A stretch of DNA of 64,000 nt from Actinoplanes sp. SE50/110 (GCF_900119315.1 NZ_LT827010.1:8426001-8490000), one strand, 5' to 3'. Positions 26,517 through 35,979 are shown, numbered from the stretch's first letter. A program made the numbers and translations. The notes: generated by a model not told the origin, from the letters alone.

Positions 26517-28319
26517 GTGGACTACCCCGGACTCGCCGGGCGCACCGGTGGCTTCCGCCACGGCGCCCCGCACGCCGTCACGGTCGGCGCCGACGGGGCG
26601 CGGATCGTCTTCCTGCGCTCGCCCGGCCCCGCGGATCCGGCGGCCGCGCTCTGGGCGCTGGACCTGGCCGACACCACGGAACGGCTGGTGGCGCCGGGGC
26701 CGATCGACGCGTACGCGATCGATCGCGACGCCCGGGTGGCGGCCTTCGCCCGCGGCGGCCGGCTCTACCGCGCCGACCTGACGACCGGCGCGGTGACCGC
26801 GCTGCAGACCACCGAGGCGGTGTACGACCCGCGGCCCGACCCGCAGGGCGTGCGGATCGGCTACGTCACCGATCCGCTGGGGTCGGCCACGCTGCGGGTC
26901 ACCGGCCCGGACGGCGACCGGCTGCTCGCCGGGGAGCAGGGCTTCGCGTGGCGCGAGCACGGCGGCAGCATCGCCTGGGGGGTGGCCGGGGCCGGCGCGC
27001 CCCAGTTCGGCCGGACCCGGGGCTGGTGGTGGTCGCCGGACGGCCGCCAGGTGCTGGCCGTGCGCACCGCCGGCGGGACCAGCCTGCACCTGCTCGACCT
27101 GGACGACGGCTGGGTGGACGTGCACTGGGACCGGGAGACCTACCCGCACCTGGCCCAGGTCCGCTGGGCCGGCGGCGGCCCGCTGATCACCGTGCTGCGC
27201 CGGATGCAGCAGCACGGCCTGGTGCTCTCGGTCGACCCGCGCACCGGGGAGACCCAGGTGCACGCCGAACTCGCCGACGCCCGCTGGGTGGAGCCGATCC
27301 CGGGCACGCCCCGGCACCTGCCGGACGGCCGGGTGCTGGTCGGCGGCGAACTGGCGCACGACGGCTTCGACGCGCGCTGCCTGTTCGCCGACGGCAGCCT
27401 GCTCACCCCGCCCGGCCTGTACGTCCGCCGGGTGGCCGGTACCCTGCCCCGCCCGGACGGCCCGGCCGGCGCGCCGGACCTGATCGTCGAGGGCAGTCTG
27501 GGCGACCCCGCGGTCCGCGAGGTGTTCCGGGTGCGCACCTCGGTGGGCGGCGGCGGACCGGAGGTGACCCGGCTGGCCCCGGCCGGCGGCGAGGTGGTCA
27601 CCGGCGGGGACGTGCTGGTCGCCGGCGGCCGGGTGTGGCAGGGGACGACCCCGGCCGGGACCCTGCGGTCGCTCGCCGCCGAGCTGCCCTACCACCCGGA
27701 GCCGGTCCTCGAACGGGTCACCGACCGGCGGCTGCCGACGGCCGTGCTCTATCCGGGCGGTTTCGTCGGCGGCAGCCTGCCGGTCCTGCTCGACCTGGGC
27801 GCCGGGCCGGGCGAGCAGCAGGTGCGCGCCGAGGCGGCCGCCTGGCAGGAACGGCAGTGGTGGGCCGACGCCGGCTTCGCCGTGGTCAGCATCGACTACC
27901 GGGGGACGCCGGGGGTGGCCCCCAGCTTCGAGAAGGCGATCCACCGGCGGCTGGCCGACCTGATCCTCGCCGACCTGGCCGACGGGCTGGGCGCGCTCAC
28001 CGGCAAACATCCCGACCTGGACCTGACCCGGGTCGCGGCCCGCGGGCACCGGCTGGGCGGGTGGGTGGCGCTGCTGGCCGCGCTGCGCCTGCCCGGGACG
28101 GTCCGCTGCGCGGCGGCCCGGGAGCCGGTGCTGGACTGGACGGCGGCGCCCCGGCCGATCGCCGAGCGGTATCTGGGCGACCCGAACGACGCGGCGCACG
28201 TCTACCGGCACCACGACCTGCGCGACGAGATGGCCGGGGCCGGTGCGGTGCTGGTGGCCGACGCCGGCCTCGGGCTGGCCGACGAACTCGCCTGGATCCA
28301 GCGGGAACTGGGCACCTGA
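26517..28319 (+). CDS. S9 prolyl oligopeptidase homologue lacking the catalytic triad
   Basis: 600 aa from GTG 26517 (ATG 26505 is an alternative). The N-terminal ~370 residues form a beta-propeller as in dipeptidyl peptidase IV, followed by an alpha/beta-hydrolase domain (VVSIDYRGTPG). The nucleophile elbow, normally Gly-x-Ser-x-Gly-Gly, reads G-H-R-L-G-G, so the serine is an arginine (codon CGG). The protein ends about 50 residues early, at the strand that would carry the catalytic Asp; the stretch holding the His is absent. It is therefore probably a pseudoenzyme. It is intact as a reading frame and directly upstream of tldD. Confidence 0.85.
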   Translation: MDYPGLAGRTGGFRHGAPHAVTVGADGARIVFLRSPGPADPAAALWALDLADTTERLVAPGPIDAYAIDRDARVAAFARGGRLYRADLTTGAVTALQTTEAVYDPRPDPQGVRIGYVTDPLGSATLRVTGPDGDRLLAGEQGFAWREHGGSIAWGVAGAGAPQFGRTRGWWWSPDGRQVLAVRTAGGTSLHLLDLDDGWVDVHWDRETYPHLAQVRWAGGGPLITVLRRMQQHGLVLSVDPRTGETQVHAELADARWVEPIPGTPRHLPDGRVLVGGELAHDGFDARCLFADGSLLTPPGLYVRRVAGTLPRPDGPAGAPDLIVEGSLGDPAVREVFRVRTSVGGGGPEVTRLAPAGGEVVTGGDVLVAGGRVWQGTTPAGTLRSLAAELPYHPEPVLERVTDRRLPTAVLYPGGFVGGSLPVLLDLGAGPGEQQVRAEAAAWQERQWWADAGFAVVSIDYRGTPGVAPSFEKAIHRRLADLILADLADGLGALTGKHPDLDLTRVAARGHRLGGWVALLAALRLPGTVRCAAAREPVLDWTAAPRPIAERYLGDPNDAAHVYRHHDLRDEMAGAGAVLVADAGLGLADELAWIQRELGT

Positions 28320-28355
28320 CCGGTTTTGTCGCACCCGCGGCCTAGGGTCGGGGGC

Positions 28356-29783
28356 ATGAGCCACTTCGATGAGGCGGGCGCGGCGGTGCAAGCCGCGCTC
28401 GACGCCGGCGCCCGCTATGCGGACGCCCGTGTCATGGTCTGCCGCACCGAGTCGATGACGGCCCGCAACGGCGCCGTCGAGGACCTCTCCTCCGACGAGA
28501 ACGCCGGCCTGGGCGTGCGTGCCCTGGTCGGCTCGAGTTGGGGCTTCTCCGCCGTTCCCGATCTCTCCGAGGCGGCCGCCCGCGCGGCCGGCCGCCGGGC
28601 CGCGCAGATCGCCGCGGCCAGCGCCCGGGTGGCCGGCCCGCCGGTCGAGCTGATGCCGGCCGCCGCGGTCACCGCGAGCTGGGCCAGCGACTGCCGGATC
28701 GACCCGCTGTCGGTGCCGCTGGCCGACAAGGGCGACCTGCTGGTCCGGGCCACCGCCGCGGCCAAGGCGGCGGGCGCCGACCAGGCCCAGGCGAACTACG
28801 CGATCTGGGACACCCGCAAGTGGTTCGTCTCCAGCGAGGGCCACCGTATCGACCAGCACATCCGCGAGTGCGGCGGCGGGGTGACCGCGCACGCCATCGG
28901 CGACGGCGAGGTCCAGCGCCGCTCGCTGCCCGGGCAGTACGGCACGCGCGGCTGGGAGCTGATCGAGGAGCTGGATCTGGCGGGCAACGCGCCGCGGCTG
29001 GCCCAGGAGGCCCGCGAGCTGCTCACCGCCCCGCTCTGCCCGGCCGGCGAGACCACCCTGATCCTCGGCGGCTCGCAGCTCGCCCTGCAGATCCACGAGT
29101 CGGTGGGGCACGCCATCGAGCTGGACCGGATCCTCGGCTGGGAGGCCGCCTTCGCCGGCACCAGCTGGCTGGATCTGAGCCGGCTCGGCGAGCTGCGGTA
29201 CGGATCGGACCTGATGAACATCACCATCGACCCCACCTTCCCGGGCTCGCTGGGCAGTTTCGGCTTCGACGACGAGGGCACCCCGGCGGTCAAACGGCAC
29301 GCGGTCCGCGACGGCGTCTGGGTCGGCGTGCTCGCCGGGCGCGACTCGGCGGCGGTCGCCGGGCTGGACTACGCCGGCAGTGTCCGCTCCGACGGCTGGG
29401 CCCGGCTGCCGATGGTCCGGATGACCAACGTCGGCCTGGAGCCCGGCCCGCACACCCTCGACGAGATCATCGCGGCCACCGACGACGGCGTGTTCATGGA
29501 CGTCAACCGGTCCTGGTCGATCGACGACCGCCGACTGAACTTCCAGTTCGGCTGCGAGATCGGCTACGAGATCAAGAACGGGCGGCGGGGTCGGATGCTG
29601 CGCAACCCGACCTACACCGGGATCGGCCCCCGGTTCTGGCAGTCGATGGACATGCTGTCCTCCGAGATCGTCGCCTGGGGCACGCCGAACTGCGGCAAGG
29701 GCCAGCCCGGCCAGATCGGGCACACCGGACACCCGGCGGCGCCGGCCCGGTTCACCAACGTGCGGGTGGGGGTGCGCGGATGA
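28356..29783 (+). CDS. tldD: TldD-family metalloprotease subunit
   Basis: 475-aa U62-family peptidase, catalytic half of the TldD/TldE complex that cleaves unfolded peptides such as microcin precursors and some antitoxins. The zinc motif HESVGHAIE is around residue 248. A leaderless start is indicated by TAGGGT 7 bases before the ATG. It overlaps tldE by 4 bp (ATGA). The peptide substrate in this organism is unknown, and no modified-peptide precursor is evident nearby. Confidence 0.93.
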   Translation: MSHFDEAGAAVQAALDAGARYADARVMVCRTESMTARNGAVEDLSSDENAGLGVRALVGSSWGFSAVPDLSEAAARAAGRRAAQIAAASARVAGPPVELMPAAAVTASWASDCRIDPLSVPLADKGDLLVRATAAAKAAGADQAQANYAIWDTRKWFVSSEGHRIDQHIRECGGGVTAHAIGDGEVQRRSLPGQYGTRGWELIEELDLAGNAPRLAQEARELLTAPLCPAGETTLILGGSQLALQIHESVGHAIELDRILGWEAAFAGTSWLDLSRLGELRYGSDLMNITIDPTFPGSLGSFGFDDEGTPAVKRHAVRDGVWVGVLAGRDSAAVAGLDYAGSVRSDGWARLPMVRMTNVGLEPGPHTLDEIIAATDDGVFMDVNRSWSIDDRRLNFQFGCEIGYEIKNGRRGRMLRNPTYTGIGPRFWQSMDMLSSEIVAWGTPNCGKGQPGQIGHTGHPAAPARFTNVRVGVRG

Positions 29784-31213
29784 GTTCGGAGTTGCAGATC
29801 GCCGCCAAGGTCGTCGAGCTGGTCCGGGAGCTCGCCGGCCGGTCGGCCGAGGCCGAGGTCAACGTCCGGCACCACGCCCTGGCGCTGACCCGGTTCGCCA
29901 ACTCGGCGATCCACCAGAACGTGGCCGAGACCACCACCGGGGTGCGCCTGCGGCTGCACCTGGACGGCCGGACGGCGTCCGGCTCGACCACCCTGACCGG
30001 CGCGGACGGGTTGCGGGCGCTGGTCGAGCGGACCGTGGCGGCGGCCCGGGTGACCCCGCCCGACCCGGGCTGGGCCGGGCTGACCCGGCCCGCGGCGCTG
30101 CACATCTCGGCCGGCCACCCGGGCTCCGGGGAGCACTCCGGGCTGGAGTTCGGCTTCGACGAGGCGACCGCCCGGGCCACCCCGGCGGAACGGGCCGAGC
30201 GGGTGCGGGCCTTCGTCGACGCGGCCGGCGGGCTGGAGACGGCCGGCTTCTGCCGCACGCAGTACGTGTCGGCCGCGTTCGCCAACACCGCCGGGCAGGC
30301 GGTCGAGGGGCGCACCGCGGAGGCGGCGATGGACGGCATCGCGCGCAACAACGGGGCCGACGGCGTCGCCCGGCTGGCGGCCGCCCGGCTGAGTGATCTG
30401 GACGGCGCGGCGCTCGGCGCCCGGGCCACGGCCAAGGCCCGCGCGCTCGCCGAGCCGGCCGAGCTCCCGCCCGGGCAGTACGAGGTGGTGCTGGAGCCCA
30501 CCGCCACCGCCGACCTGCTGGAGAATCTGGCGGTCTTCGGGTTCAACGGGAAGTCGTATGCGCAGCGGCAGTCGTTCGCCGAGTTCGGCGCCGAGCAGTT
30601 CGACCCCTCGGTGACCATCGTGGACGACCCGCTGGGCAGCCGCGGCGAGCCGGCCCCCGGCCTGCCCTTCGACGACGAGGGCACCCCGGCCCGCTCGGTG
30701 GTGCTGGTCCGCGAGGGGATCACCCTGGCGGTGGCCCACGACCGGACGTCCGCGGCCGAGGCCGGCGCCGAGTCGACCGGGCACGCGTCGGGGACCTCCC
30801 GGTCGTGGGGGCCGTTCCCGGCGCACCTGCGGCTGGAGGCGGCGCTGCCCGGGGGCGGCGGCACACCGGACGGTCCCCCGCAGGTGGCCGTGTCGGCCCG
30901 CCCGCTGGTCGCCCGGATGCGTCGCGGCCTGCTGGTCACCGACCTGTGGTACACCCGGGTACTGGACCCGAAAACGCTGGTGGTGACCGGCCTGACCCGC
31001 AACGGCGTGTGGCTGGTGGAGGACGGCGAGATCACCCGCCCGGTGAGCAACCTGCGCTTCACCCAGTCCTACCCGCAGGCGCTGGGGCCGGGCCGGGTGC
31101 TGGGCATCGGCGCCGAGTCGGTGCTGTTGCCCACCTCCTGGGGTGACGCGCGGTATGCGTCGCCGGCCCTGCACCTGGCGTCGTGGAACGTCACCGGCAA
31201 CGCGTCGGGATGA
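29780..31213 (+). CDS. tldE: TldE/PmbA-family protein
   Basis: 477-aa partner of TldD. It has the U62 family fold but no HExxxH motif, as expected for the TldE/PmbA half, which lines the substrate channel. Recognisable C-terminal features include the ARPLVARMRRGLLVTDLWY and DGEITRPVSNLRFTQSY stretches. It is translationally coupled to tldD (ATGA) and followed 24 bp later by a strong hairpin. Confidence 0.9.
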   Translation: MSSELQIAAKVVELVRELAGRSAEAEVNVRHHALALTRFANSAIHQNVAETTTGVRLRLHLDGRTASGSTTLTGADGLRALVERTVAAARVTPPDPGWAGLTRPAALHISAGHPGSGEHSGLEFGFDEATARATPAERAERVRAFVDAAGGLETAGFCRTQYVSAAFANTAGQAVEGRTAEAAMDGIARNNGADGVARLAAARLSDLDGAALGARATAKARALAEPAELPPGQYEVVLEPTATADLLENLAVFGFNGKSYAQRQSFAEFGAEQFDPSVTIVDDPLGSRGEPAPGLPFDDEGTPARSVVLVREGITLAVAHDRTSAAEAGAESTGHASGTSRSWGPFPAHLRLEAALPGGGGTPDGPPQVAVSARPLVARMRRGLLVTDLWYTRVLDPKTLVVTGLTRNGVWLVEDGEITRPVSNLRFTQSYPQALGPGRVLGIGAESVLLPTSWGDARYASPALHLASWNVTGNASG

Positions 31214-31236
31214 TCCAGTAACCCATCGGTGACCGT

Positions 31237-31292
31237 CTTTGCGGACCGGGATGATGTTTTTGTGACCCACTTGGCATCCCCGGTCCGCAAAG
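31237..31292 (+). terminator. hairpin between tldE and sdhC
   Basis: Left arm 31237-31253 and right arm 31275-31292 pair over 17 bp with a single bulged base (core CTTTGCGGACCGGG), with a 21-base loop containing a run of five T. It is likely a factor-assisted terminator for tldD-tldE. Its position also places it upstream of the sdh promoter. Confidence 0.6.
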
Positions 31293-31415
31293 TGTCGGAC
31301 CTTCGGCGTAACGTGTGCTCCACATCACCGTCGCGCGAGGACGGCTGACGGCGGGCACCCGTGTGTCCGCTTCCGGACGGCCCGCGCAGCTGACGCGGCA
31401 CCGGCAGGGGGATGC

Positions 31416-32207
31416 ATGACGACGACGGCAGCGAGGCCGGGCGGCGGGCGCGCACGCGCGGCGATCACGGCCCGGACACTTCGGACCGACCGCTGGTGGC
31501 TGGCGCCACTGGTCACGTTCCTCGGGCTGACCGCCTGGGTGGCGTATGCGACGGTCCGGGTCTTCCTGCACCGCTGGTTCTACGTCGACGAGTATCACTA
31601 CCTGACCCCGTTCTACTCCCCCTGCCTGACCGACCGGTGCGGGGCCGCGGCCGAGTTCGGCACTCCCCTGCCGAGCTTCTGGCTGATCCCGGAGGCGGCC
31701 CTCACCCTGCCGTTCCTGCTGCTCTTCCGGCTCACCTGCTACTACTACCGGAAGGCGTACTACCGCGCCTTCTGGATGTCACCGCCGGCCTGCGCGGTGC
31801 CGGACGGGCACAAGACGTACTCCGGCGAGACCCGGTTCCCGCTGGTCTTCCAGAACGCGCACCGGTACGCGTTCTACGCCGCGTTCCTGATCTCGATCAT
31901 CAACACCTGGGACGCGATCCGGGCCCAGACCACCGGCCTCGGCCTGGGCAATCTGGTCCTCTGGGTCAACGTGATCATGCTCTGGGCGTACACCGCCTCC
32001 TGCCATTCCTGCCGGCACATCGTCGGCGGCCGGCTCAAGCACTTCTCCAGACACCCGGTGCGCTATCGACTGTGGACGACCGTGTCCAAGCTCAACGCCC
32101 GGCACATGCAGCTCGCCTGGATCACCCTCGGCACCCTGGCGGTGACCGATTTCTACATCATGGCGGTCTCCGCCGGCTGGTTCTCCGACCTGCGGCTGAT
32201 CGGCTAG
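31416..32207 (+). CDS. sdhC: succinate dehydrogenase membrane anchor
   Basis: 263-aa integral membrane protein with five predicted transmembrane segments and several histidines near membrane faces (NAHRYAFY, SCHSCRHIV), plausible haem ligands. It resembles the fused single-anchor subunit of the mycobacterial Sdh1 operon (Rv0249c type), not a small SdhC plus SdhD pair. It anchors SdhAB and passes electrons to menaquinone. A purine-rich stretch (caggggga) precedes the ATG. Next gene 12 bp away. Confidence 0.85.
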   Translation: MTTTAARPGGGRARAAITARTLRTDRWWLAPLVTFLGLTAWVAYATVRVFLHRWFYVDEYHYLTPFYSPCLTDRCGAAAEFGTPLPSFWLIPEAALTLPFLLLFRLTCYYYRKAYYRAFWMSPPACAVPDGHKTYSGETRFPLVFQNAHRYAFYAAFLISIINTWDAIRAQTTGLGLGNLVLWVNVIMLWAYTASCHSCRHIVGGRLKHFSRHPVRYRLWTTVSKLNARHMQLAWITLGTLAVTDFYIMAVSAGWFSDLRLIG

Positions 32208-32219
32208 GAGGCGTCGACG

Positions 32220-34109
32220 ATGACCACCACCCCCGAACGCCATCTGTACGACGTCGTGGTGATCGGCGCCGGCGGTGCCGGCCTGCGCGCCGCGATCGAG
32301 GCCCGGCTGGCCGGCAAGCGGACCGCGATCATCTCCAAGTCGCTGTTCGGCAAGGCGCACACGGTGATGGCCGAGGGCGGCGCCGCGGCCGCGATGGGCA
32401 ACGTGAACAGCCGGGACAACTGGATGGTGCACTTCCGGGACACCATGCGCGGCGGCAAGTTCCTGAACAACTTCCGGATGGCCGAGCTGCACGCCAAGGA
32501 GGCGCCGGAGCGGATCTGGGAGCTGGAGACGTACGGCGCGCTCTTCGATCGCACCAAGGACGGCAGGATCTCGCAGCGCAACTTCGGCGGTCACGAGTAT
32601 CCCCGGCTCGCCCACGTCGGCGACCGCACCGGCCTGGAGCTGATCCGCACCCTGCAACAGAAGATCGTCTCCCTGCAGCAGGAGGACTTCGCCGAGACCG
32701 GCAGCTACGACTCCCGGATCCGGGTGTTCCAGGAGACCACGATCACCGAGCTGCTGCTCGACGGCGACCGGGTCGCCGGCGCGTTCGGCTACTACCGCGA
32801 CTCCGGCGATCTGCTGCTGTTCGAGGCGCCCGCGGTGGTGCTCGCCACCGGCGGTGTCGGCCGCAGCTACAAGGTCACCTCGAACTCCTGGGAGTACACC
32901 GGCGACGGCCACGCCCTCGCCCTGCGGGCCGGCGCCACCCTGATCAACATGGAGTTTCTGCAGTTCCACCCGACCGGCATGGTGTGGCCGCCGAGCGTGA
33001 AAGGCATCCTGGTCACCGAGTCGGTCCGCGGCGACGGCGGGGTGCTGCGCAACTCCGAGGGCAAGCGGTTCATGTTCGACTACGTCCCCGACGTCTTCCG
33101 CAAGCAGTACGCGGAGACCGAGGACGAGGCCGACCGGTGGTACGACGACCCGGACAACAACCGCCGGCCACCCGAGCTGCTGCCCCGCGACGAGGTCGCC
33201 CGGGCGATCAACAGCGAGGTCAAGGCGGGCCGCGGCAGCCCGGCCGGCGGTGTCTTCCTGGACGTCTCCACCCGGCTGCCGGCCGAGCAGATCATCAAGC
33301 GGTTGCCGTCGATGCACCACCAGTTCAAGGAGCTGGCCGACGTCGACATCACCAAGGAGCCGATGGAGGTCGGGCCGACCTGCCACTACGTGATGGGCGG
33401 GGTCGAGGTGGACCCGGACACCGGGGCCGCGGCCGGCACCGTGCTCGGGCTGTTCGCGGCCGGCGAGGTGTCCGGCGGCATGCACGGCTCCAACCGGCTC
33501 GGCGGCAACTCCCTCTCCGACCTGCTGGTCTTCGGCAAACGCGCCGGTGAGCACGCGGCGGCCTATGTGGACACGCTGGCCAAGCGGCCCCGGCCGGCCC
33601 GGGTCGACGTGGCCGCAGCCACCGAGGTGGCGCTCGCCCCGCTGGTCCGCACCGACGGGGAGAACCCGTACCGACTGCAGCAGGACCTGCAGGCGGTGAT
33701 GGGTGACCTGGTCGGCATCATCCGCCGCGAGGGCGAGCTGACCGAGGCGCTCAAACGCCTGCACGAGCTGCGCGCCCGGGTGGCGAACGTGGGCGCGGGA
33801 GGCGGCGGGCGGCACTACAACCCCGGCTGGCACCTGGCCCTCGACCTGCGCAACATGCTCATCGTCTCGGAGTGCACGGCCAAGGCGGCACTGGAACGCG
33901 AGGAGTCGCGCGGCGGCCACACCCGCGAGGACCACCCGCAGATGAGCGCGCAGTGGCGCCGGATCAACCTGGTCTGCTCGCTCGACGAGGCCGGCGAGGT
34001 GCACCTGGAACGCAAGCCGGTGCCCACCATGCGCCCCGAGCTGCGGGACCTGTTCGAGCGCAGTGAGCTCGCCAAATACATGACCGACGAGGAGCTGGGG
34101 GACGAGTGA
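32220..34109 (+). CDS. sdhA: succinate dehydrogenase flavoprotein subunit
   Basis: 629-aa flavoprotein that oxidises succinate to fumarate. FAD-binding GAGGAGLRAAI is at residues ~16-26, and the flavinylation site resembles KAHTVMAEGG. Substrate and capping-domain motifs include QFHPTGM, RGDGGVL and the terminal GGxHYNPGWH stretch. AGGAGG precedes the ATG. It is closer to the Rv0248c-type enzyme than to the E. coli type. The gene overlaps sdhB (GTGA). Confidence 0.95.
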   Translation: MTTTPERHLYDVVVIGAGGAGLRAAIEARLAGKRTAIISKSLFGKAHTVMAEGGAAAAMGNVNSRDNWMVHFRDTMRGGKFLNNFRMAELHAKEAPERIWELETYGALFDRTKDGRISQRNFGGHEYPRLAHVGDRTGLELIRTLQQKIVSLQQEDFAETGSYDSRIRVFQETTITELLLDGDRVAGAFGYYRDSGDLLLFEAPAVVLATGGVGRSYKVTSNSWEYTGDGHALALRAGATLINMEFLQFHPTGMVWPPSVKGILVTESVRGDGGVLRNSEGKRFMFDYVPDVFRKQYAETEDEADRWYDDPDNNRRPPELLPRDEVARAINSEVKAGRGSPAGGVFLDVSTRLPAEQIIKRLPSMHHQFKELADVDITKEPMEVGPTCHYVMGGVEVDPDTGAAAGTVLGLFAAGEVSGGMHGSNRLGGNSLSDLLVFGKRAGEHAAAYVDTLAKRPRPARVDVAAATEVALAPLVRTDGENPYRLQQDLQAVMGDLVGIIRREGELTEALKRLHELRARVANVGAGGGGRHYNPGWHLALDLRNMLIVSECTAKAALEREESRGGHTREDHPQMSAQWRRINLVCSLDEAGEVHLERKPVPTMRPELRDLFERSELAKYMTDEELGDE

Positions 34110-35098
34110 ACCGACACTTCCGCGTCTGGCGGGGCGACTCGTCCGGCGGCGACCTGGAGGACTTCGACGTCGAGGTGAACGACGGCGAGGTGGTGCTCGA
34201 CATCATCCACCGGCTGCAGGCCACCCAGGCGCCCGACCTGGCCTGCCGGTGGAACTGCAAGGCCGGCAAGTGCGGCTCCTGCTCGATGGAGATCAACGGC
34301 ATGCCGCGACTGGGCTGCATGACCCGGATGTCCACCTTCACCGCCGACGAGATGATCACGGTCACCCCGCTGCGGACCTTCCCGGTGATCCGGGACCTGG
34401 TCACCGACGTCTCGTTCAACTACGCGAAAGCGCGCGAGACCCCGGCGTTCGCCCCACCGGCCGGCGTCGCCCCCGGGCAGTACCGGATGCAGCAGATCGA
34501 CGTGGAACGCAGCCAGGAATTCCGCAAGTGCATCGAGTGCTACCTCTGCCAGAACACCTGCCACGTGGTCCGCGACCACGAGGAGAACAAGGAGGCCTTC
34601 TCCGGCCCCCGGTTCTTCATCCGCGCCGCCGAACTGGACATGCATCCACTGGACGACCGCACCGACCGTAAGCAGTATGCGCAGCAGAGCCAGGGCCTGG
34701 GCTTCTGCAACATCACCAAGTGCTGCACCGAGGTCTGCCCGGAACACATCAAGATCACCGACAACGCCATCATCCCGATGAAGGAGCGAGTCGTGGACCG
34801 CCGCTACGACCCGCTGGTCCGCCTCGGCCGCAGAATCTTCCGCCGCGACCAGCTGGAGGCCACCGCCGGATCACCCCTGCCCGCACCGCGCCGCGCCCCG
34901 GCCACCGCCGAGACCCCGTCCGGCCAGCGCCTCCCCGAGGGCCCGCCGGTCGGCGTCGACGGACGCCTGGAGATCGCCGAACTCGCGGCGCCGCTGCAGG
35001 GCGGGCTCTCCCCGTTCGGCGAGGACATGACGTTTCCGCTGCCGCTGGAGCGGGTCACCTACCACCATCCGGAGGAAGACCCGGCAAAACCCGATTAG
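34106..35098 (+). CDS. sdhB: succinate dehydrogenase iron-sulfur subunit with C-terminal extension
   Basis: 330 aa, longer than the usual ~250. The 2Fe-2S ligands are in CRWNCKAGKCGSC plus a downstream Cys (RLGC). The C-terminal domain has CIECYLCQNTC and CNITKCCTEVCPEH for the two other clusters. After the normal end (RRIFRRDQLE) there are ~75 extra residues, Pro/Ala-rich and then acidic, ending in a His-Pro-Glu-rich tail. Coupled to sdhA by a GTGA overlap. Confidence 0.93.
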   Translation: MNRHFRVWRGDSSGGDLEDFDVEVNDGEVVLDIIHRLQATQAPDLACRWNCKAGKCGSCSMEINGMPRLGCMTRMSTFTADEMITVTPLRTFPVIRDLVTDVSFNYAKARETPAFAPPAGVAPGQYRMQQIDVERSQEFRKCIECYLCQNTCHVVRDHEENKEAFSGPRFFIRAAELDMHPLDDRTDRKQYAQQSQGLGFCNITKCCTEVCPEHIKITDNAIIPMKERVVDRRYDPLVRLGRRIFRRDQLEATAGSPLPAPRRAPATAETPSGQRLPEGPPVGVDGRLEIAELAAPLQGGLSPFGEDMTFPLPLERVTYHHPEEDPAKPD

Positions 35099-35137
35099 GG
35101 GGTACGCCGCGGGGCCGCGACATCCCGCGACCCGGCC

Positions 35138-35160
35138 GCGCCGCCCGGCCCGGGCGGCGC
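35138..35160 (+). terminator. GC-rich hairpin after sdhB
   Basis: Inverted repeat of GCGCCGCCCG against CGGGCGGCGC around three bases, 40 bp after the sdhB stop. There is no T-tract; high-GC actinobacterial terminators often lack one. Confidence 0.5.
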
Positions 35161-35227
35161 CTCCCGCGGGCCGCTCTGCCCGCCATCGTGAGGATGTGCG
35201 GTGGGAGGTACCGCATAGAGTCGGTGC

Positions 35228-35797
35228 ATGCCGTCGCTTGTCACACCCGCACTGCCCGCCGGCTCGATGTCCGAACGGGACCAGCCGATGATCGGCGGGG
35301 ACGGGGTGGCGTTGCGGGTCTGGCGGGAGGCCGATCGGGACTCCGTGGTCACGGCGTATGCGGATCCGGCGATCCAACGGTGGCACTGCGACTCCATGAC
35401 CCCGGCTGAGGCGGAGGCGTGGATCGCCGGATGGGCCGGACGCTGGCAGGCAGAAACCGGGGCAAGCTGGGCGATCGTCGACGACGATCGGGTGGCCGGT
35501 CAGATCGGGCTGCGACGGATCGATCTAGCCGAGGCAACGGCGCACATCTCCTACTGGGTGCTGCCGGCGTTCCGGGGGCGCCGCATCGCACCGCGGGCTT
35601 TGCACGCGTTGACCGACTGGGCCTTCGGTGGCCTGGGGCTGCATCGACTGGAGCTGAACCACTCGACGGCCAACGCCGCCTCCTGCCGGGTCGCCGAGCA
35701 GGCCGGCTATCCGGCCGAGGGGATCAAGCGGTCCGAGGCGCGGCACGCCGACGGTTGGCACGACATGCACCAGCATGCTCGCCTCGCCACCGACTGA
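35228..35797 (+). CDS. RimJ/RimL-type GNAT acetyltransferase
   Basis: 189-aa GNAT protein of the ribosomal-protein acetyltransferase subgroup. Features: LRVWREADRDSVV at the start, ISYWVLPAFRGRRIAPRAL as the acetyl-CoA-binding strand-loop, and RLELNHSTANAASCRVAEQ near the end. The ATG is leaderless with TAGAGT 6 bases upstream. An internal ATG (MSERDQ) would remove 13 residues. Substrate unknown. Confidence 0.83.
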   Translation: MPSLVTPALPAGSMSERDQPMIGGDGVALRVWREADRDSVVTAYADPAIQRWHCDSMTPAEAEAWIAGWAGRWQAETGASWAIVDDDRVAGQIGLRRIDLAEATAHISYWVLPAFRGRRIAPRALHALTDWAFGGLGLHRLELNHSTANAASCRVAEQAGYPAEGIKRSEARHADGWHDMHQHARLATD

Positions 35798-35953
35798 GCG
35801 ACGGATCGCCGGTCCGACGAGCCGGCCTCTCGCGACCTGCGGGCCCGTGTCCCGCGCGATGACCAGCGGGGGTCGGGGCCGACAGGGCTGAACCGTCCTG
35901 TCAGCGGCTGTGCCGGTGTAGCGGCGAAGTTGTCCACAGGGCCTGACAGGCGA

Positions 35954-35969
35954 TCGAACGTCAGTACTA
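35954..35969 (+). promoter_or_regulatory. possible LexA (SOS) box overlapping the alkB -10
   Basis: TCGAAC-gtca-GTACTA: the left half is perfect and the right half matches 4 of 6 against the actinobacterial consensus TCGAAC-N4-GTTCGA. It abuts the likely -10 (TAACAT, 35968-35973), which is 6 bases before the ATG. The match is partial. Confidence 0.35.
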
Positions 35970-35979
35970 ACATGGCGGC

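Noticed and set aside
26499..29732. A 1077-codon open frame on the minus strand opposite the S9 and tldD genes
   Set aside because: It mirrors two well-supported genes and shows Arg/Gly/Pro-rich low-complexity composition typical of antisense frames in GC-rich DNA.
31779..34004. A 741-codon open frame on the minus strand opposite sdhC and sdhA
   Set aside because: No domain is visible and the opposite strand encodes conserved Sdh subunits; the frame is a GC-bias artefact.
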